Shown here: piece after piece, positions 58,178-64,000 of the stretch | Numbering within the stretch: the stretch's first letter is position 1 | Layout of the letters: the number at the start of each line of letters is the position of its first letter | Assembly (NCBI GenBank): GCA_021234155.1 | Contig: JAJEKV010000303.1 | Location: 186,001-250,000 of the forward strand | Reading direction: 5' to 3' | DNA: 64,000 bases | From: Isoetes taiwanensis | Lineage: Eukaryota > Streptophyta > Lycopodiopsida > Isoetales > Isoetaceae | Notes under the pieces: model-generated | What the model was told of the DNA's origin: nothing | The model's input: only the letters and a program-made list of their open reading frames with translations | Database searches by the model: none | Position numbers and translations under genes: made by a program

Positions 58178-58295
58178 GTAAGGATTTTACTTGTTGGGTC
58201 GCTATTTTTTTGTCTAGCATATACATTAACGTCTTTTTTTCCTCGCAATCTTGCTGCATTTGGCTTCTTTTGAACAATTTTACTTTCCTCAACAG
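58178..58295 (+). other. 5'UTR intron of the ARF gene
   Basis: The donor GTAAGG after CTCCAAC and the acceptor AACAG before TTCTTGCC bound a T-rich 118-bp segment, 76 bp ahead of the start codon. Leader introns are common in constitutive plant genes and often raise expression. Confidence 0.6.
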
Positions 58296-58338
58296 TTCTT
58301 GCCAGATCTGCGTCTCAACACTGTATCCCGAGCCGTGA

Positions 58339-59706
<1,368 letters not shown>

Positions 59707-60300
59707 TACTGATAACATAAAGATTCAAGGTATTATGCAAAATATGGCTTCAGATTTCTTCTGCAAAACTGTTGAGAATTGAAAAGTAAAAATAACTCTT
59801 GCAAAACAGGGTAGATGTTAGAGCTTCCGTCTTGTATTTTGTGGCACATTGCCATCTCAGGTTATTCACATAATCAAGACTTTCCCAATTTGACGGGTAG
59901 TGTTTGAACAGTTGGTGGTTAAGAATTGTCAATATGCAAAAGTTACCATTGTATTTTGTCTTCCTATATTCTGTTTAACGAGTAAAAGATTTGAACCAAA
60001 ACATAAATTTCAAAGGTTTAATGCAAAGGTGTTCTGGATTTGTTTGCCTAAAATTTTCGGAAAGAGTTTACAATCATTTATAACCAAATGAGAGAAGCTT
60101 TAACTATTCTTGCCTAATTTTTGTGATCAATTCCTTCATGCCAAATGATAGAGCTTGAACCAGGCTTTGCATATTTTTGTGAGCAATTCCTTCATGCCTT
60201 CTCATTGCCTTATTTTTCTACTTGCCTTTATATCAGATCTAAATTCTTTGCAAACACTTGTTCTTGCAACTAGCAAGTTGTGCAATTTGAGCAGATTTAA
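59707..60300 (+). other. 3'UTR and downstream flank of the ARF gene
   Basis: AT-rich, no coding signal. Transcript end not determined. Confidence 0.4.
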
Positions 60301-60541
60301 TATTTTGCATTGTTAACAGTTGATATTTGGTAGATTAGATTTTTTTGCATACTCAAGAGATGTTTGGCATGTCATATGCAAGAGACGTGTGCCCGGTGAT
60401 GTCGATGTGCGTAATGCAATACACGTATAGATAACACATAATATGGAGTTCAAACAAAATCTTAAACAAATACTGGGCCTACACACAAATACAAAATATT
60501 TTTGGTGCAAATATAGGTTATGTCCGTCAGTCTCAATGGAT

Positions 60542-60913
60542 TCACATCTTAAAGAACTTGTTCCAAAGAACTCTAGGAACGCTTGTCGGCTTGATGTGAA
60601 GCTCATTTGCAAAACTGACAGGTATAGAAGCTCCTCCCGTTAGAAGCTCCTCCCGTTTGTGCCTATGTTGGCGAACATGTGTAGACATGCCTGATATCAT
60701 GTCCCACACGTGCGGCTCAAGTCTACCAACAACAATGTTATACTTTGCTAGAAACTTGGGAAGCTCATAATCACCAACTGCATCATGTGGGATCGATGCC
60801 CAAGCCTTGAACCGTCTCCCATCACAAACACCAATATGTGTGATGCCTCTTGACCTGAAGCAAGTTTCCCTCTTTTTACTCCAACACTGCATCACGCCAG
60901 TGGATGTTATCAA
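60542..60913 (-). CDS. Unrecognised open frame
   Basis: A minus-strand frame of 123 codons with a fairly protein-like composition (GDYELPKFLAKYNIVVGRLE, HVWDMISGMSTH). It is extended upstream in another frame by VDNIHWRDAVLE. I know no family that matches. The frame change and the following stop-rich sequence suggest a relic, perhaps of a transposon. Confidence 0.2.
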   Translation of the reverse strand: MITSTGVMQCWSKKRETCFRSRGITHIGVCDGRRFKAWASIPHDAVGDYELPKFLAKYNIVVGRLEPHVWDMISGMSTHVRQHRHKREELLTGGASIPVSFANELHIKPTSVPRVLWNKFFKM

Positions 60914-60919
60914 CTATCA

Positions 60920-62140
60920 CATCTCCCTACAATGAAGATAGGAGAAATGCATTGCTAAACTCCTTAATTAAGATGATAGAATAACCTATTGTTCTTGTTA
61001 GAACTAACAAATCTTACACTCACCATCCCTATGTTGTACGTGAACTATCGCTTTTGGCTTAAGATTTCCATGTTCCCGAGGTACAAAAAGTGTGTAGGGT
61101 TTCATGATCTGCACAAATTTTTAAGGTCAATAAATGCCAAATAAACATGAGAACCCTTGAAAAAAAAACACATGTACATGCACTATATGAACGCTAGAAT
61201 GTTAGTCGAGGACATGACACTTCCCTCCATCACAAAGCGTCCGCGTAAACCACGTTCCTCGTGAACCTACCTGCAGATAAGCCTAGTGTTTAACAATGCA
61301 GATAAGCCTCTGATTGAAGGGTAGATGTACTTCGTAGAATTTCAGAAACCCAAATAATGATCCCTGTATGTTGCCCTGATAGTGTCCTGCATGTCAAGTT
61401 TTGATTTGGTTAAACAAAGCTGGACGTAAAGATGTCTAGGTTCACAAAACTTAAGATTTAAAAGCAACATAAAGGTGAAGAATCGTACCTTTCAATATCG
61501 ACTCTAGAAGCAAAAGAGAAACTCCACAGTCTGAACTTAGGGTCTTCTGTATCTGATTTAGTTGGAAAGGTAAAAACATTTAAAACTTATAATAAAATAG
61601 AACCTAGGGTGACGGATCTTACCTTGGAAGATCGGCTCCAGAAGCAACTCCGACCAAGCTGAGCCGACCAATGCTATGTTCTACTCACGTTTCCAAGATA
61701 TGACCCAACGGAGACGCCAAAATGAGAACCAGTTGAAGCGCCAAAACGAGACGGAGTAGAATCCTGGTAGAGGGAATTTCATAGAGCAGCAACCCATAGA
61801 GATTTTTCCTTTTCAGTCTAAGATTTCTCATTAAATGCTGGCGCATGGATTCAAATTCTGGGCATTCAAATCGGCCAACTATAATCCCGCAAAGGGGAAT
61901 GCAAATTGGAAGGGAACGCCGCACACGGCTAACATGTGGCGTTCCCTCGCATGAAATCCAACCACATCCAAAAATAAAAAAGAAGACATGATCCATATTT
62001 TTGCCCCTTCTTAAAGCACCTTTGGTGGAAATTCTTGGAATATTTTCTATTTGTTTATCTCAAGAAGCCAGGGTTTCAACTGCTGCATGAGTGTTGCTAG
62101 TAGAGGCCAGAACCATTTTGCGTTGACAGAGGGTGAATTG
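60920..62140. other. Unassigned region
   Basis: Short frames only, including 61685-61996 on the minus strand with no recognised motif. Confidence 0.4.
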
Positions 62141-62199
62141 TTGACAGTTTATTTTGCGCTGGTATTTATTTGAATTGTTGACGGTTTATTTTGTGCTGG

Positions 62200-62540
62200 C
62201 ATTTACTCGATCTTGCAGAGTAGTACCTACCTACAAATACTTGGGCATAGAGTTTCTGACTACTACATACTGGGACACTTCCATCCAATTACGAGTGACG
62301 GCAGACTGGAAGATGATGTATGCTATGCAGAACAATAGTTACGAGGCAGAGCTGCATGACTGGGCCTATTTGTTACACTTGTTCAGGGTTTTGAATGGAG
62401 CCCATTCTTTTATATGGAGTCGCAGCTGGGGCCCAGTCATATCCTTGGCCACCTGGAACGACCTAGAGCAGGTGCAGAAAGCCTTTTTTGCTCAGGCAAT
62501 ACAAGCTTGCAACACTTCCCCCTCTTTCTAAATCTGCATC
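62200..62540 (+). pseudogene. LINE ORF2 C-terminal fragment (reverse transcriptase end)
   Basis: The frame 62154-62531 reads YKYLGIEFLTTTYWDTSIQL, then AMQNNSYEAELHDWAYLLHL and WNDLEQVQKAFFAQAI. These match the Y-L-G-I-x, A-L-x-x-x-C-x-x-A-E-L-x-D-W and W-x-x-x-E-x-x-Q-K-x-F blocks that follow the catalytic core in LINEs of non-seed plants. It is a 5'-truncated copy, the usual form of a LINE insertion. Confidence 0.7.
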
Positions 62541-62749
62541 TTTGTCTACTTCTCAAGTAGAGACCACTGTAAATACTTCTCATTTGCTTACGCTTCTTGT
62601 TTGTCTATACATTTGGGCGGTGTATGCTCCTCGCTCCTTGGGGTTCTTCGATGCTATGGCTAGAGTGCCTTCTACGATTTAGCGATTGGATCAAAGCGTG
62701 ATTTGACATCCAATTGTGCAATAACTTTCATTATTTACCTGGCTGTTAT

Positions 62750-63960
62750 GGTACAAAATAACAAGAAAGAATTGAGCTCGTATCTAAATGAGTTACAAGC
62801 ACAAGATGACCGTAAGGATGTTCAGTTGCCTCCTGAGGGTGTATTCTATGAGCCACAGCAGTGTTCAAATGCTTTTACACAGGCTGGTCTACCAGTTGTC
62901 GAAATTGATCATAATGCTCATTTGCAGTGTGTTCAGAACCTTGTGTCTCATGCAGTTGTTTGCCATTTCACTGGATAGTTTCTGGATCTCGGAAGAGTTA
63001 GATTCTGGCTAAAACATCACCTTCAGAGACTGGGTCTCCCTCATTATGCGTCTCTAAAAGTGTTGGATAAAGATAATAATTTCTTCGTGGTCATGCTTGA
63101 CTCTTCACTTGCAGTTGACAGGCTTGTGGAGCATGGTGTTGATCCTCTTTGGGAACATTATCTTCTATATCAGGTTTATTCTCCTGGATTCTTGCCAAGT
63201 AAGTCTAGTGCATTGCCATGCCTTGTTGGCTTGTCTTAGAGGATTTTCCGCTAGAACTGCAAGTGTCTGATTTTATGATTGCTATTGCTAATGGATTGGG
63301 TATGCATCTTGCCCATTCTATTATTAAAGGTCCTCGAATTTGTGCATCTCTTCCTACTTGTTTCTATTCCTCAGTCAGTAGTGGTCAAAAGTGGCCTACT
63401 TTTTTTCAAGTACAAATTACGTCTGCTTAATGGACCTGAGCTTGCCAAGATGTTTCCCAATGTTGAGGCTTTCGCTACTTACAAGACTAGGCATACTTTT
63501 GTCTCTACCTCCCCAACTGCTCCTATCCCATGTCACATAGCATCCACTTCGCTTGAATTTCGTGTTGTATCATCTTCTTCCTCATCTACCTTTGCACTAG
63601 TTAATTCACCGGTATTACCAGCCCTTGTGCAGTCTTCTCTAGCTATTTCTGCACCATCGCCTTCTGCTAGTGCATCTCTGTCTCAGTCTATATCAGTAGA
63701 CCCTCTTAATGAGGATCAACACTCTCGTCTTCAGGACATTGCTCACAAGCAAGAATTATTGGAAGAGGGATGGTCTACACGCCTGAAGAAGCTTGCACAT
63801 TGCAAAAATAGCTCGGCTCCTCAATTTGCGTTAGTTCATTCCAGTAGCTCCAATATCCGCTATGATTGTTATAGTGGATGTCCTTGATTCAAATGGCATT
63901 GAGATACCGGGGGAGCAGATCAAGTTGTTTGTTAATGATTCTATGGATGTGGAAATTGAC
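62750..63960 (+). pseudogene. LINE ORF1 (gag-like, DUF4283 type), damaged, continues toward window end
   Basis: A frame from about 62750 (NNKKELSSYLNELQAQDDRK) leads to LVSHAVVCHFTG, then, after one stop, LGLPHYASLKVLDKDNNFFV, VMLDSSLAVDRL and YSPGFLPSKSSALPC. The next frame (63218-63430) has MPCWLVLEDFPLELQV, MIAIANGLG and RICASLP. This is the order of the DUF4283 nucleic-acid-binding domain of plant LINE ORF1 proteins: an F-x-G and W-L start, F-F-x-V-x-F-D-S, W-S-P-x-F, W-V-x-L-x-x-L-P-L-E and a final R-I-C. A Ser-rich linker and a charged segment follow in a third frame (63279-63887). Two or more frameshifts make it inactive as read. ORF2 would lie beyond the window. Confidence 0.7.
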
Positions 63961-64000
63961 ACGGTTAAAGTTTTCTAAAAAATATGATTATATATTATTC

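Overview
The window is nuclear DNA of a land plant. It is AT-rich and intron-bearing, and most of it is broken transposable elements and tandem repeats. Several signs point to a seed-free plant, most likely a fern. These are a Replitron-like HUH endonuclease (a transposon group reported at high copy number in non-seed plants), LINE coding regions of a type I associate with ferns and bryophytes, and very sparse host genes. This placement is inference; no marker gene fixes the species. One ambiguous base (n) lies near 2554.

Host genes. (1) 9288-9959 (+): an intact, intronless PUX1-like UBX-domain protein. (2) 11526-12635 (-): an intact F-box protein whose last codons and 3' flank are triplicated downstream. 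(3) 58372-59706 (+): a complete six-exon ADP-ribosylation factor (ARF1-class GTPase) with a 5'UTR intron and one GC-AG intron. A possible multi-exon gene of unknown identity lies on the minus strand at 5034-6480. A PLS-type PPR pseudogene lies at 28840-30300.

Layout. 1-1640: tandem repeats and a long foldback element. 1640-9250: mostly unassigned, with candidate minus-strand exons. 9288-12635: PUX1-like and F-box genes among local tandem repeats. 13777-14490 (-): Replitron-like HUH endonuclease. 16320-22060: relics of a gypsy integrase, a LINE and a copia element. 22120-28070: a degenerate Ty3/gypsy element flanked by two diverged copies of one coding segment. 28027-31480: LINE pieces and the PPR pseudogene. 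31500-37400: unassigned AT-rich DNA with small duplications.

The most unusual block is 37.4-54.3 kb. A minus-strand CACTA (En/Spm, TNP2-type) transposase relic at 41.1-44.5 kb is accompanied by a minus-strand SET-domain relic (45.0-45.5 kb). A plus-strand intron-bearing acidic/basic gene (48.0-51.5 kb) has an LRR-receptor-like fragment lying within its span (49.3-49.5 kb). The core is bounded on both sides first by arrays of a degenerate TGACTAAT motif and then by a minisatellite. The basic minisatellite unit of about 38 bp is itself an 11-bp-arm hairpin. I interpret this as one large composite, gene-capturing CACTA element, but I could not find its termini.

57.0-59.8 kb holds the ARF gene and its upstream region. 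62.2-64.0 kb holds the 3' end of one LINE followed by ORF1 of another LINE that runs off the window.
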